Shown one piece after another: positions 25,005-40,767 of a DNA stretch of 50,770 nt (the stretch's first letter is position 1; every line of letters starts with the position of its first letter). Under the pieces are notes generated by a model. It saw only the letters and a program-made list of their open reading frames with translations. It ran no database searches and was not told the DNA's origin. The DNA is from Burkholderiales bacterium (GTDB taxonomy: Bacteria; Pseudomonadota; Gammaproteobacteria; Burkholderiales; Burkholderiaceae_F), in assembly GCA_020248865.1 (NCBI GenBank), contig JADCGS010000032.1, forward strand, positions 1 through 50,770, in the 5' to 3' direction. The translations under genes and the position numbers were made by a program.

Positions 25005-25850
25005 TCAGTGCGTGGCCGCCAGTTCACGGCTGGTGCGGCCACGCAGGCCGCGGCGGATGCGGGCCAGCAGGCCGGCGGCTTCAGCGGTGGCTGCGGTGGC
25101 TGCGATCGCTGCGGATGCGGCGGGTGCGGCCGCATCGACCGGTGCAGCCGACGGCGCCGCTGTCGTGGCCATCGCGTTTGCCGCTGCCGCGGCCGGCAAT
25201 TCATTGGCCGCCACCCAGGCCCGGGCCAGGATCTGCGCCACCTCACGCACGCGCGGCAGGCCGCGCAGCATCGGCTCCGGACGGGCCAGCCGCCACGGCC
25301 GGCAGTGCGGCCACAGGTGCACCCAGGCGATCTTGTCGGCGGCGGCCAGCGTCAGCGGGATGTCGCCGCGCCCGCACGCGTCCTCGTACAGGCCGGCCGC
25401 GACGATCCGGCGCAGCGGCAGGTTGAAGGTGAGGGTCAGCACGATGCCGATGCGCAGCACCACGCGCTTGCTGGTGATGGTGTAGAGGGCGGTGCGCGCG
25501 GTGAGCCAGGCCAGCGCGTACAGCGTGCCCAGGGCAAAGCCGGCCAGCGGCAGCACCCAGGCCATGGCCGCCACGACCTGTGCCGCGCTGCCGCCGTCGC
25601 TGGCCACGCTCATGCCGCGCCAGGCGAGCAGCAGCCCGAAGTAGATCGCCACCTTGCGCAGGTGGAAGGCGCGCAGCGCGATCGGGCCCACTTCGGGGGC
25701 GCCCTGCCACAGCAGCCGCTCGCCGACGGGCAGCGGCTCCGGCAGCCCGGGCGTTGCCTCGAACTCGTGCTCGTGCTCGCCCGGCGGCGTGTGCCGGTGA
25801 CCGCGCAGCCCGCGCGAGGTGCCTGTTACGCCTTGACCTTGCTCGTTCAT
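25005..25850 (-). CDS. puhB: Photosynthetic complex assembly protein PuhB
   Basis: Membrane protein of 281 residues with a PH-domain-like (bPH) core, acting in reaction-centre assembly. Seen are [19 protein letters not shown] and LLWQGAP near the N-terminus, three or so hydrophobic helices, [19 protein letters not shown] and [19 protein letters not shown]. The C-terminal 70 residues are Ala-rich. Start ATG 25850 was chosen because upstream sequence in the same frame is the shadow of puhA. It follows puhA after 71 bp. Confidence 0.92.
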   Translation of the reverse strand: MNEQGQGVTGTSRGLRGHRHTPPGEHEHEFEATPGLPEPLPVGERLLWQGAPEVGPIALRAFHLRKVAIYFGLLLAWRGMSVASDGGSAAQVVAAMAWVLPLAGFALGTLYALAWLTARTALYTITSKRVVLRIGIVLTLTFNLPLRRIVAAGLYEDACGRGDIPLTLAAADKIAWVHLWPHCRPWRLARPEPMLRGLPRVREVAQILARAWVAANELPAAAAANAMATTAAPSAAPVDAAAPAASAAIAATAATAEAAGLLARIRRGLRGRTSRELAATH

Positions 25851-25921
25851 CCCGTCCTCCACGTGCTCGTTGTCTGCGCTGGCGGGGCTCCCCAACCCCG
25901 CTTCCGCCCGGCGGCGGCTTG

Positions 25922-26713
25922 CTAGACCAGCGGCTCGGCCCGCTCCGGCGTGGCGTACAGCATGCCGCCGCCGTAGTACGCGACCACGCGCTCTTCTTCC
26001 ATCAACGTGACCACGTCCGGGTTGCGGGTGGCCGGCACGTCGGCAAACTGGGCAGCGGTGAGTGCCTCGCAGCGCATGTGCGAGTGGCCGCGGAAGCTCT
26101 TCAGCAGCGCGAACTCGCGCGGCATCAGCACGTTGCGCAAGCCGCCCGGCGTGATGACGCTGACTTCGTAGTAGCGCACCAGGAACTCGGAGGCGTCGAT
26201 CCACAGGTCGCGCACGGTGCCGGCCACTGCGCCGTCGGTGGCGATGACCTGCAGGCCGCGCGGGTCGACGTCGCGGGTGGGGATCGAGAAGCCGGCATCG
26301 GCCAGGATGCGCAGCGGCACCAGTTTGGGCTTGCCATGCAGGTCCTCGTCGGGCCGATCCGCGCGCGGCGTGTAGGCCGCCGCCCCCACGCCGTCGAGCA
26401 TCGGGTTGCCGGTCGGCTCCAGCGCCGTGCCGGCATTGCCCGGGCCGTACGGGGGCTTGAGCGCCAGCGGCCGCGCATCCTTGGCCGGGTCCGGCACCGT
26501 CACGTCGCCGTGCACGGTCTTGAAGACCTTGGGCGCCGGCGTGGGCCAGCCGGTGAGCTTGGCCGGCCGGTCGGGGCGGCCGTTGTCCATCGGATAGCCC
26601 TCGCGGTGGTTCTCGCGCACGAGGTAGTAGATCAGCCCGGCGAAGAAGGCCCAGAACAGATACAGCACGAGCTGGGCCACATCGACGTATTGGGTGATGG
26701 CTCCGGTTCCCAT
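25922..26713 (-). CDS. puhA: Photosynthetic reaction centre H subunit PuhA
   Basis: Single-span H subunit that caps the cytoplasmic side of the reaction centre and guides protons to QB. The 263-residue protein begins MGTGAITQYVDVAQLVLYLF, has one N-terminal helix, then YYLVRENHREGYP, and ends with the cytoplasmic barrel including TVRDLWIDASEFLVRYYEV. An AGGAG site precedes the ATG at 26713; a longer in-frame start would read back into lhaA. It lies 46 bp after lhaA. Confidence 0.97.
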   Translation of the reverse strand: MGTGAITQYVDVAQLVLYLFWAFFAGLIYYLVRENHREGYPMDNGRPDRPAKLTGWPTPAPKVFKTVHGDVTVPDPAKDARPLALKPPYGPGNAGTALEPTGNPMLDGVGAAAYTPRADRPDEDLHGKPKLVPLRILADAGFSIPTRDVDPRGLQVIATDGAVAGTVRDLWIDASEFLVRYYEVSVITPGGLRNVLMPREFALLKSFRGHSHMRCEALTAAQFADVPATRNPDVVTLMEEERVVAYYGGGMLYATPERAEPLV

Positions 26714-26759
26714 TGACACTCTCCTGGTTGCGACGGCAACGGATGACTTTCGACGACGA

Positions 26760-28241
26760 TCAGCCCGGCATCTCGGCCAGGCCAAACTTGCGATGGGGCC
26801 CACTGGCGGACGCGCTCTGGCGCGGCCGCACCAGCGGTCCGATGGCAATCAGTGCCAGGAACAGCAGCAGCAGTTCGAGGTGATAGACGACGCTGTAGCC
26901 GGTGGCCGGCGAGGCCAGTGCCTCGCCCAGCGCGCCGCTGGCGGCCAGGCTGCCCACGCCGTCGCGCAGCGCGCCTCCGGCGGCCACGGCCAGGCCGGCG
27001 GCGCTGGCCTGCACCGCGCCCCAGGCGCCCAGCGCCAGGCCGACGTGTTCCTTGCGCTCCAGCCCCATGGCGGCGGTGAGCGTGCCCACCGAGAACAGCC
27101 CGGCGCCAAAGCCGATCAGGAAGGCGCCGAGCCGGAACAGCCAGGCCGCCTCGAGCGGCGCCGCGAAGATCACCGCGCTGAAGCCGGGCAGGCCCACGCA
27201 GGCGCCCCAGGCGGCCACCCGCTCGGCATTGGCGCCGCGGCTGAGCAGGCGCGCGGCCACGCCGAAGGCCAGCAGACCGCCGCCGGCCAGCAGGGCGGTC
27301 AACGCACTGGTCGCGCCGACCGACAGGTGCAGGATCTCGCCGCCGTAGGGCTCCAGCACGATGTCCTGCATGGTGAAGGCGGCGGTGCCCAGGCCCACGG
27401 CCCACAGGAAGCGGCGCGCGCGGCGGTCGGCGATGAAGCTGTGCCACGCAGCGCCGAAGCGCGGCGCAACCTCGCCGGCGCGCGGGCGGCGGCCGGCATC
27501 GCGCGCCTCCTGCTTCCACAGCGCGACCAGGTTCAGCACGATGGTGACCACCGCCGCGCCCTGCACCACCTGGATCAGGCGCGTGGGCGTGAAGTCGGCC
27601 AGCAGCCAGCTGAACACCAGGCCGCTGCCGACCATGCCGACCAGCAGCGTCACGTACATCAGTGCCACCACGCGCGGACGGGCCTGTTCGTCGGCCAGAT
27701 CGGTGGCCAGCGCCAGCCCGGCCGTCTGCGTGGTCTGCATGCCGGCACCAACCAGCAGGAAGGCCAGCCCGGCCGCCAGCGGCCCCACCACGGCGCCGAG
27801 CGGCGCCGGCAGCGTGGTGTCGCCGGCCAGGATGAACAGGGCGAACGGCATGATGGCCAGGCCGCCGAACTGCAGCATCGTGCCCAGCCAGATGTAGGGC
27901 ACGCGGCGCCAGCCCAAGTGCGAGCGATGGTGGTCGGAGCGGAAGCCCACCAGCGTGCGGAACGGCGCAAACAGCAGGGGCAGGCCGACGAACAGCGACA
28001 CCACCCACGCCGCCACGCCGAGCTCCACGATCATCACCCGGTTCAGCGTGCCCACCAGCAGGGCCGCGGCCATGCCCACCACGAGCTGGAACAGCGACAG
28101 CCGCAGCAGCCGCGGCAGCGGCAGGCCGGGGCTGGCCGCGTCGGCAAACGGCAGGTAGCGCGGGCCGAGCGCCAGCAGCGCGCGCGAGCCCGCCGTGACG
28201 AACTGGTGCGCCACGCGCAGCGGGGCGGCCGGACCGCTCAT
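26760..28241 (-). CDS. lhaA: LH1 assembly factor LhaA (PucC/BCD family transporter)
   Basis: Major-facilitator-type membrane protein of 493 residues with twelve predicted spans. Members upstream of puhA (LhaA, ORF F1696) aid LH1 ring assembly and probably deliver bacteriochlorophyll. Family segments: FQLVVGMAAALLVGTLNRV, GFRSDHHRSHLGWRRVPYIW and TMQDIVLEPYGGEILHLSV. Its start overlaps the end of bchM by 4 bp. A second PucC-family gene lies at 40764-42077. Confidence 0.94.
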   Translation of the reverse strand: MSGPAAPLRVAHQFVTAGSRALLALGPRYLPFADAASPGLPLPRLLRLSLFQLVVGMAAALLVGTLNRVMIVELGVAAWVVSLFVGLPLLFAPFRTLVGFRSDHHRSHLGWRRVPYIWLGTMLQFGGLAIMPFALFILAGDTTLPAPLGAVVGPLAAGLAFLLVGAGMQTTQTAGLALATDLADEQARPRVVALMYVTLLVGMVGSGLVFSWLLADFTPTRLIQVVQGAAVVTIVLNLVALWKQEARDAGRRPRAGEVAPRFGAAWHSFIADRRARRFLWAVGLGTAAFTMQDIVLEPYGGEILHLSVGATSALTALLAGGGLLAFGVAARLLSRGANAERVAAWGACVGLPGFSAVIFAAPLEAAWLFRLGAFLIGFGAGLFSVGTLTAAMGLERKEHVGLALGAWGAVQASAAGLAVAAGGALRDGVGSLAASGALGEALASPATGYSVVYHLELLLLFLALIAIGPLVRPRQSASASGPHRKFGLAEMPG

Positions 28242-28945
28242 CGGCGGGCGAGCTCCATGGCCTGCGAGATGTAGAAGCCGCGCGCCACGCGCTGGGTGCG
28301 TCCGACCTGCCAGCGCGAAAGCTCATGCTGGCCCGCCAGGCGCGCGCGCAGCGAGGCCTCGTCGACCGGCTCGATCATCGGCGCGCGGTCGCTGCGCGGG
28401 AACAGCCGCCCGACGGCGTGCATGAGGCCCAGCAGGGGGGTGCGCGGGGCGAAGGTGAAGACCAGCGAGGTGGCGGTGCGCTCCAGCAGATCGGCCAGCG
28501 TGCGCACCAGGTCGGTGGTGTCGTAGTGGATCAGAGAATCCATCGACACCACGTGATCGAAGCGCCCGAGCGACGGATCCAGCAGGTCGCCCACCGCGAA
28601 GTCGATGTGGCCGTAGCCGATGTCGTGCGGCAGCCGCTCGGCGGCCAGTTGGATCAGCCGCGGCGACAGGTCGATCGCCAGCACCCGCGCGCCGCGGCGC
28701 GCCAGCTCGACGGACAGCGCGCCGGTGCCGCAGCCGGCGTCGAGCACGCGCCTGCCGCGCAGGTCCGTGGGCAGCCATGACAGCAGGGTGCGGCGCATCT
28801 CGTCGCGGCCGGCGCGCACGGTGGCGCGGATGCCGCTGACCGGCGCGTCCGAGGTCAGCCGCGCCCAGGCCTCCATCGCCGTGCGGTCGAAGTAGGTCTC
28901 CAGCTGGCTGCGCCGCTGCAGGTAGGACACGTTGGGCAGGTTCAC
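28238..28945 (-). CDS. bchM: Mg-protoporphyrin IX O-methyltransferase BchM
   Basis: S-adenosylmethionine-dependent methylation of the ring C propionate of Mg-protoporphyrin IX, the substrate-preparing step for AcsF. The 235-residue protein has the SAM-binding motif VLDAGCGTGALSVELAR and the BchM-type SMDSLIHYDTTDLVRTL. It starts 9 bp after bchL and overlaps lhaA by 4 bp, matching the usual bchHLM order. Confidence 0.96.
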   Translation of the reverse strand: MNLPNVSYLQRRSQLETYFDRTAMEAWARLTSDAPVSGIRATVRAGRDEMRRTLLSWLPTDLRGRRVLDAGCGTGALSVELARRGARVLAIDLSPRLIQLAAERLPHDIGYGHIDFAVGDLLDPSLGRFDHVVSMDSLIHYDTTDLVRTLADLLERTATSLVFTFAPRTPLLGLMHAVGRLFPRSDRAPMIEPVDEASLRARLAGQHELSRWQVGRTQRVARGFYISQAMELARR

Positions 28946-28954
28946 GGCAGCACC

Positions 28955-33685
<4,731 letters not shown>

Positions 33686-33714
<29 letters not shown>

Positions 33715-35383
33715 ACAGCGTTTCGACGGTGATCAGGCTCACGCCGCGCTCCTGGGCGTAGCGCTCGGTGTTGCGGCGCGCCTTGGCCCGCACGAAAAAG
33801 GGGATCTTCCTCAGCTCGCTTTCGCCATCGCTGCTCCAGCGCGGCGCGGCGGCGCCGGTGGCGGCCGCGGCGGCCGGCGCCGGGGCCGCTTCGGCGTGGG
33901 CGTCGGCGGCGTCGGCGGCCTTCACGCGCGCGTCGGGCTGCATCGGCACGGGCGCAGCAAGCTGTCCGGCCGGCCGGGCCGAGACAGCAGCGCCCGGCCG
34001 ATGCGAGGCCAGGTGCGACAGGTGGGAAGGGGCCCCGTCGCGAAACTCGAAGTCGTCCTTGAACATCGCCAGCAGGTGTTCTTCCAGACCCATCATCAGC
34101 GGGTGGACCCAGCTGTCGAACAGCACGTTGGCGCCCTCGAAGCCGTACACCGGGCTGTAGCGGGCCGGCACGTCCTGCACGTGGATCGGCGCGGAGATCA
34201 CGGCGCAGGGCACGCCCAGCCGCTTGGCGATATGGCGCTCCATCTGCGTGCCGAGCACCAGTTCCGGCGCGGCGGCGGCGATCGCCTGCTCGACTTCGAG
34301 GTAGTCGTCGCTGATCAGCGGCTCCACTTCGCAGCGCCGCGCGGCCTCGCGCAGGTCGCGCGCAAACTCGCGGCTGTAGGTGCCCAGGCCAACCACCGTG
34401 AAGCCCATCTCCTCGCGTGCCACGCGGGCGGCGGCGATTGCATGGGTGGCGTCGCCAAAGATGAAGACGCGCTTGCCGGTCAGGTAGGTCGAATCGACCG
34501 AGCGCGCGTACCACTGCATGCGCGACTGCGAGGCCGCCAGCGAAGCGACGCCGCGCTGCTCGCGCGCCAGCACTGGCGCCGGGTCGACGCCGGCGAGCTG
34601 GGCGGCCTGTTCGATGAATTCGCGGGTCGCGTTCAGGCCCATCGGCACGACCGTCGTGAACGGCTGGCCGAAGCTGCGCTTGAGCCACTCGCAGGTGCTG
34701 CGCGCCACCTCGGGATACAGGTCGACGTTGAAGTCGGCGCGCGGCAGGCGCCGCAGGTCCTCGACCGCAGCGCCCAGCGGCGCCACGACGTTGACCTCAA
34801 TGCCCAGTTGCTGCAGCAGGCGCTCGACTTCCACCACGTCGTCGCGGCAGCGGAAGCCGAGCTTGGTCGGGCCCAGCAGGTTGGCCAGCGGCCGCGGCTG
34901 CGGCGCGCGCGCGGGCCGGGCGCTTCCCGGCGCCGGCACCTGGTCGCGCAGCAAGTGGCGCACCAACTGGTACAGGGTCTCGGCCGCGCCCCAGTTCTCC
35001 TTCTTGCTGTAGGCGGGCAGCTCCAGGGGCACCACCGGCACCGGCAGCCCCATCGACTGCGCCAGTGCACCGGCCTGATCCTGAAGCAGCTCGGCGGTGC
35101 AGGACTCGCCGACCAGCAGCGCGGCCGGGCGAAACCGCTCGAACGCCTCGGCCACCGCGGTCTTCACCAGGCCCGCGGTGTCGCCGCCGAGGTCGCGCGC
35201 CTGGAAGGTGGTGTACGACACCGGCGGCCGGCGGTCCTGCCGCTCGATCATCGTGAACAGCAGGTCGGCGTAGGTGTCGCCCTGCGGCGCATGCAGCACA
35301 TAATGCACGTCCCGCAGCGACGCGGCGATCCGCATCGCGCCGACGTGCGGCGGGCCTTCGTAGGTCCAGAGCGTCAGTTGCAT
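33686..35383 (-). CDS. bchB: Light-independent protochlorophyllide reductase subunit BchB
   Basis: NifK-like catalytic subunit of DPOR, which reduces ring D without light. The 565-residue protein begins [20 protein letters not shown] and has [15 protein letters not shown] and the [20 protein letters not shown] segment. The C-terminal domain ([20 protein letters not shown]) is separated from the core by an Ala/Pro-rich linker of about 60 residues. The ATG at 35383 is 2 bp after bchN. Confidence 0.97.
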
Positions 35384-35385
35384 GG

Positions 35386-37296
<1,911 letters not shown>

Positions 37297-37430
37297 TTGT
37301 CTAGGACTGATGGGCCTCGCCCCACGGAAATGCAACCCTTGTCATGCGGATCGGTGCGGTGCAAGTAGCCAACGCAGACCAAACAGGCCTAAGCTGGCCC
37401 TTCAATCGGTCACCGGCTGAGGGGTCCGCG

Positions 37431-38294
37431 ATGGCCTTGCCTGTTCCAACGGGGCTCGGGCTCGAATGTGCTGGAGAAGCCACCGGGCTGCTTGACACCC
37501 CGGTGAGCGACTCGCCGGCGCAGCGGGTGTCGGTCCTGGTCACGACGATCGAGCGCGACGTCATTCCGCGGCTGATGCTGGTGCACCGTCAGGCCGGAGC
37601 AGCGGCGGCACCGGCCGCCGGCTACGCGCCGCAAGCCGACGACGTCGAGCGCCTGGTCGGCTTCCTTCTCAAGGGCGACGCCGGCGGCGCTTCGGCCTTC
37701 ATCCGCCGCCTGCGCGAGCGCGGCGCCACGCCCGAGGCGTTGCTGCTGGCCCTGCTGGCGCCGGCGGCGCGCAGCCTCGGCCGCCTGTGGGAGGAAGACC
37801 GGTGCGACTTCACGGTCGTCACCATGGGCCTGTGGCGGCTGCAGCGCGCGCTGCACGAACTGAGCGCGGCGTTCCAGCTCAACGCCGAGCCGCCGGTCGA
37901 CGGCCGGCGCATCCTGCTGACGGCCGTGCCGGGCGAGCAGCACTCCTTCGGCCTGTACATGGTCGCGGAGTTCTTCCGGCGCGCCGGCTGGGACGTGGTG
38001 GACGCCCGCTACGACAGCAACGACGAATTGCTGGACGCGGTTGCGCAGCAGTGGTTTGCGGTGGTGGGCCTGTCGATCGCCTGCGAGCGCTGGCTGCCGC
38101 AGTTGACCCACGCCGTCGAGGGGCTGCGCGAACACTCGAAGAATTCCGCGGTGGGCATCATCGCCGGCGGCCCGCTGTTTCTTCTCTCGCCAGAGCTGAG
38201 CGACCACGTTGGAGCAGATGCGGTGGCAACGGATGCGCGGCGCGCCGTGGAGTTGGCGCAGGAGTTGATCAGCCTGCGGCGCCTGTCGTCTTGA
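37431..38294 (+). CDS. ppaA: Cobalamin-binding antirepressor PpaA/AerR
   Basis: Partner of PpsR that senses light through a B12 cofactor and modulates repression. The 287-residue protein has a central helical domain (LVGFLLKGDAGGASAFIRRL, LWEEDRCDFTVVTMGLWRL) and a C-terminal B12-binding fold, with the loop LLTAVPGEQHSFGLYMV whose His171 is the probable cobalt ligand (ExHxxG form). The ATG at 37431 is 6 bp after GAGGGG; an upstream start at 37344 is less likely because it lies close to the promoter and has no ribosome site. ppsR1 follows after 57 bp. Confidence 0.92.
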   Translation: MALPVPTGLGLECAGEATGLLDTPVSDSPAQRVSVLVTTIERDVIPRLMLVHRQAGAAAAPAAGYAPQADDVERLVGFLLKGDAGGASAFIRRLRERGATPEALLLALLAPAARSLGRLWEEDRCDFTVVTMGLWRLQRALHELSAAFQLNAEPPVDGRRILLTAVPGEQHSFGLYMVAEFFRRAGWDVVDARYDSNDELLDAVAQQWFAVVGLSIACERWLPQLTHAVEGLREHSKNSAVGIIAGGPLFLLSPELSDHVGADAVATDARRAVELAQELISLRRLSS

Positions 38295-38351
38295 GAGGTT
38301 CGGTGCGCAGGGGAGCGCGCCGGCCATGATGTACTTCTTTGTCTCTTTGCC

Positions 38352-39758
38352 GTGACTACGTTCACCGCCCCCCGCAAGCACTTCCGCAACATCGACGCCG
38401 ACGCGGCCGCCCGTCTGCTGGGCTGCGCTGCCGATGTGGCGCTCGTGCTCGACCGTGAGGGCGTGATCCGCGATGTAGCGGTCGGCGCGGAGGACCTGAA
38501 GGCCGAAGGCTACGGCCGCTGGCTTGGCCAGCCCTGGGTCGAGACGGTGACGGTGGAAAGCCGGCCCAAGGTCGAGGCCCTGCTCGAAGAGGCCGGCAGC
38601 GACACCCCGCCGCCGTGGCGCCACATCAACCATCCCTCGCCGGGCGGCGGCGACCTGCCGGTGCTGTACTCGGCCATCAAGGTGGGCAAGACCGGGCCGG
38701 TGGTGGCCGTGGGCCGCAGCCTGCGCGCCGCCTCGATCCTGCAGCAGCGCCTGATCGAGGCGCAGCAGTCGCTCGAGCGCGACTTCGCGCGCATGCGCCA
38801 GGCCGAGACGCGTTTCCGGCTGCTGTTCCAGACCGCCAGCGAGGCGATCCTGGTGGTCGATGCCGCCAGCCTGGTGGTGACCGAGGCCAACCCGGCGGCG
38901 CTGCGGCTGCTCGGCAACGGCGGCCAGGGCATCGTCGGCCGGCCGCTGGCTGAGGCATTCGACGAGCGCAGTGCCACGGTGGTCGGCACGCTGGCGAGCA
39001 CCGTGCGGGCCGCCGGGCAGGCCGACGAGGTGCGCGTGCGCAGCCGCGCCGGCCAGCGCGAGTTCCGGCTGTCCGCCGCCCTGTTCCGCGTCGATGGCAG
39101 CAGCCACCTGCTGGCGCGCGTGGCCCCGCTCGATGCGGGTGCCGCGGTGGCGGTCGAATCGCAGTTGCACCGCATCGTCGAGCACCTGCCCGACGGTCTG
39201 GTCGTCACCGAGCCCGACGGCCGCGTGCTCACCGCCAACCGCGCCTTCCTCGACCTGGTGCAGGTGGGCGCCGAGGATCAGTTGCGCGGCAAGCTGCTCG
39301 ACGAATGGCTCGGCCGCTCGCGCGTCGACCTGAACGTGCTGATCGCCAACCTGCGCCAGCACGGATCGGTGCGGCTGTTCGCCACCACGCTGCGCGGTGC
39401 GCTGGGCGCAGAGACCGAGGTCGAGATCTCGGCGGTCGCAGTGCCCGAGGGCGAGGTGCCCTGCCTGGCGTTCGCGGTGCGCGGCGTCGGTCGGCGGCTG
39501 GCACCGCTGGCCGCGCGTGCCGGCGGCGAGCTGCCGCGCTCGGTCGACCAGCTCACCGAGCTGATCGGCCGCGTGCCGCTGAAGGACATCGTGCGCGAGA
39601 CTGCCGACGTCATCGAACGCCTGTGCATCGAGGCGGCGCTCAAGCTCACCGGCGACAACCGCGCCTCGGCCGCCGAGATGCTGGGCCTGTCGCGCCAGAG
39701 CCTGTACGTCAAGCTGCACCGCTACGGCATGGGCGACCGCGAGCCCGAGCAGCCCTGA
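38352..39758 (+). CDS. ppsR: Photosynthesis gene repressor PpsR (PpsR1)
   Basis: Redox/light-responsive repressor of bch, crt and puf genes. The 468-residue protein has an N-terminal PAS-like domain, a Gln-containing linker helix (LIEAQQSLERDFARMRQAE), two further PAS domains and a C-terminal Fis-type helix-turn-helix ending ASAAEMLGLSRQSLYVKL. Cys425 in RLCIEAALKL lies where the redox-active Cys of Rhodobacter PpsR (Cys424) is. The start is a GTG at 38352 without a clear Shine-Dalgarno. Operators for it are seen before bchC, bchF/ppaA, bchG and ppsR2. Confidence 0.94.
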   Translation: MTTFTAPRKHFRNIDADAAARLLGCAADVALVLDREGVIRDVAVGAEDLKAEGYGRWLGQPWVETVTVESRPKVEALLEEAGSDTPPPWRHINHPSPGGGDLPVLYSAIKVGKTGPVVAVGRSLRAASILQQRLIEAQQSLERDFARMRQAETRFRLLFQTASEAILVVDAASLVVTEANPAALRLLGNGGQGIVGRPLAEAFDERSATVVGTLASTVRAAGQADEVRVRSRAGQREFRLSAALFRVDGSSHLLARVAPLDAGAAVAVESQLHRIVEHLPDGLVVTEPDGRVLTANRAFLDLVQVGAEDQLRGKLLDEWLGRSRVDLNVLIANLRQHGSVRLFATTLRGALGAETEVEISAVAVPEGEVPCLAFAVRGVGRRLAPLAARAGGELPRSVDQLTELIGRVPLKDIVRETADVIERLCIEAALKLTGDNRASAAEMLGLSRQSLYVKLHRYGMGDREPEQP

Positions 39759-39808
39759 CGGACCTGGTCCGGCGGCACGGCGCCGCCCCCGTCAAGAGGT
39801 GCCGCGGC

Positions 39809-39864
39809 AAGCGTCAATTTTGGTTGACGCTTGCAAGTGTCATAGCTACTGTAAGGTCATGACA
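39809..39864 (+). promoter_or_regulatory. bchG promoter region with PpsR-type operators
   Basis: AAGCGTCAA-N6-TTGACGCTT (39809-39832) is a perfect 9-bp inverted repeat containing CGT-N12-ACG at 39812-39829. After 8 bp a TGT half-site begins at 39838, and GTGTCAT...ATGACAC forms another inverted repeat (39837-39865 region) that covers the start codon. A promoter can be read as TTGACG (39824-39829), 17-bp spacer, TACTGT (39847-39852), which would place transcription start at or next to the bchG ATG. Confidence 0.65.
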
Positions 39865-40767
39865 CGCGTGCTGTCGCGGCCCCCCGCGCACCCCCTGCCT
39901 TCGCCCGGGGTGGTGCTGGAGCTGCTCAAGCCGATCACGTGGTTTCCGCCCATGTGGGCGTTCGCCTGCGGCGTCGTGTCGGCGGGAGTGCCGCTGCGCG
40001 ACCAGTGGCCGGTGCTGCTGCTCGGAGTGGTGCTGGCGGGTCCGCTGCTGTGTGCCGCCAGCCAGGCCGTCAACGACTGGTTCGACCGCCACGTCGATGC
40101 CATCAACGAGCCGCAGCGGCCGATCCCATCGGGCCGCGTGCCGGGGCGCTGGGGCCTGTACATCGCCGTCGGCTGGTCGCTGCTGTCGCTCGCCGTGGCC
40201 ACGCTGCTCGGCCCCTGGGTGTTTGCCGCCGCCGCGCTCGGCGTGGCCCTGTCGTGGGCCTACAGCGCCCCGCCTCTGCGGCTCAAGCGCAACGGCTGGT
40301 ACGGCAACGCGGCGGTCGGCCTCTCTTACGAGAGCCTCGCCTGGATCACCGGCGCGGCCGCGGTGCTGGGCGGCGGCGCGCCGGCCGCGCCGGTGCTGCT
40401 GCTGGCCCTGCTGTACGGCATCGGTGCGCACGGGATCATGACGCTCAACGACTACAAGTCGATCGAGGGCGATCGGCGCAGCGGCGTCGGTTCGCTGCCG
40501 GCCCGCCTGGGCCCGCGAACCGCCGCCTGGTTGGCGTGCGGCTTCATGGCGCTGCCGCAGTTGGCGGTGGTGCTGCTGCTGCTCGACTGGCAGCGGCCCT
40601 GGCATGCGCTCGGCGTGGCGGCGGTGCTCGCCGTGCAACTGGCGATGATGGCGCGCTTCGTGCGCCAGCCGGTCGAGCGCGCGCTGTGGCTGTCGGCCTT
40701 TGGCGTCAACTTCTACGTGGCCGGCATGATGATCGCGGCCTTCGCCGCCCGCGGAGTGGTGGCGTGA
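39859..40767 (+). CDS. bchG: Bacteriochlorophyll synthase BchG
   Basis: Membrane prenyltransferase that esterifies bacteriochlorophyllide a with geranylgeranyl or phytyl diphosphate. The 302-residue UbiA-family protein has KPITWFPPMWAFACG near the start, the first Asp motif NDWFDRHVD with INEPQRPIPSG, and the second in GIMTLNDYKSIEGDRRSG. No usable Shine-Dalgarno stands before ATG 39859, which may be leaderless. Its stop overlaps the GTG start of the next gene. Confidence 0.96.
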   Translation: MTRVLSRPPAHPLPSPGVVLELLKPITWFPPMWAFACGVVSAGVPLRDQWPVLLLGVVLAGPLLCAASQAVNDWFDRHVDAINEPQRPIPSGRVPGRWGLYIAVGWSLLSLAVATLLGPWVFAAAALGVALSWAYSAPPLRLKRNGWYGNAAVGLSYESLAWITGAAAVLGGGAPAAPVLLLALLYGIGAHGIMTLNDYKSIEGDRRSGVGSLPARLGPRTAAWLACGFMALPQLAVVLLLLDWQRPWHALGVAAVLAVQLAMMARFVRQPVERALWLSAFGVNFYVAGMMIAAFAARGVVA

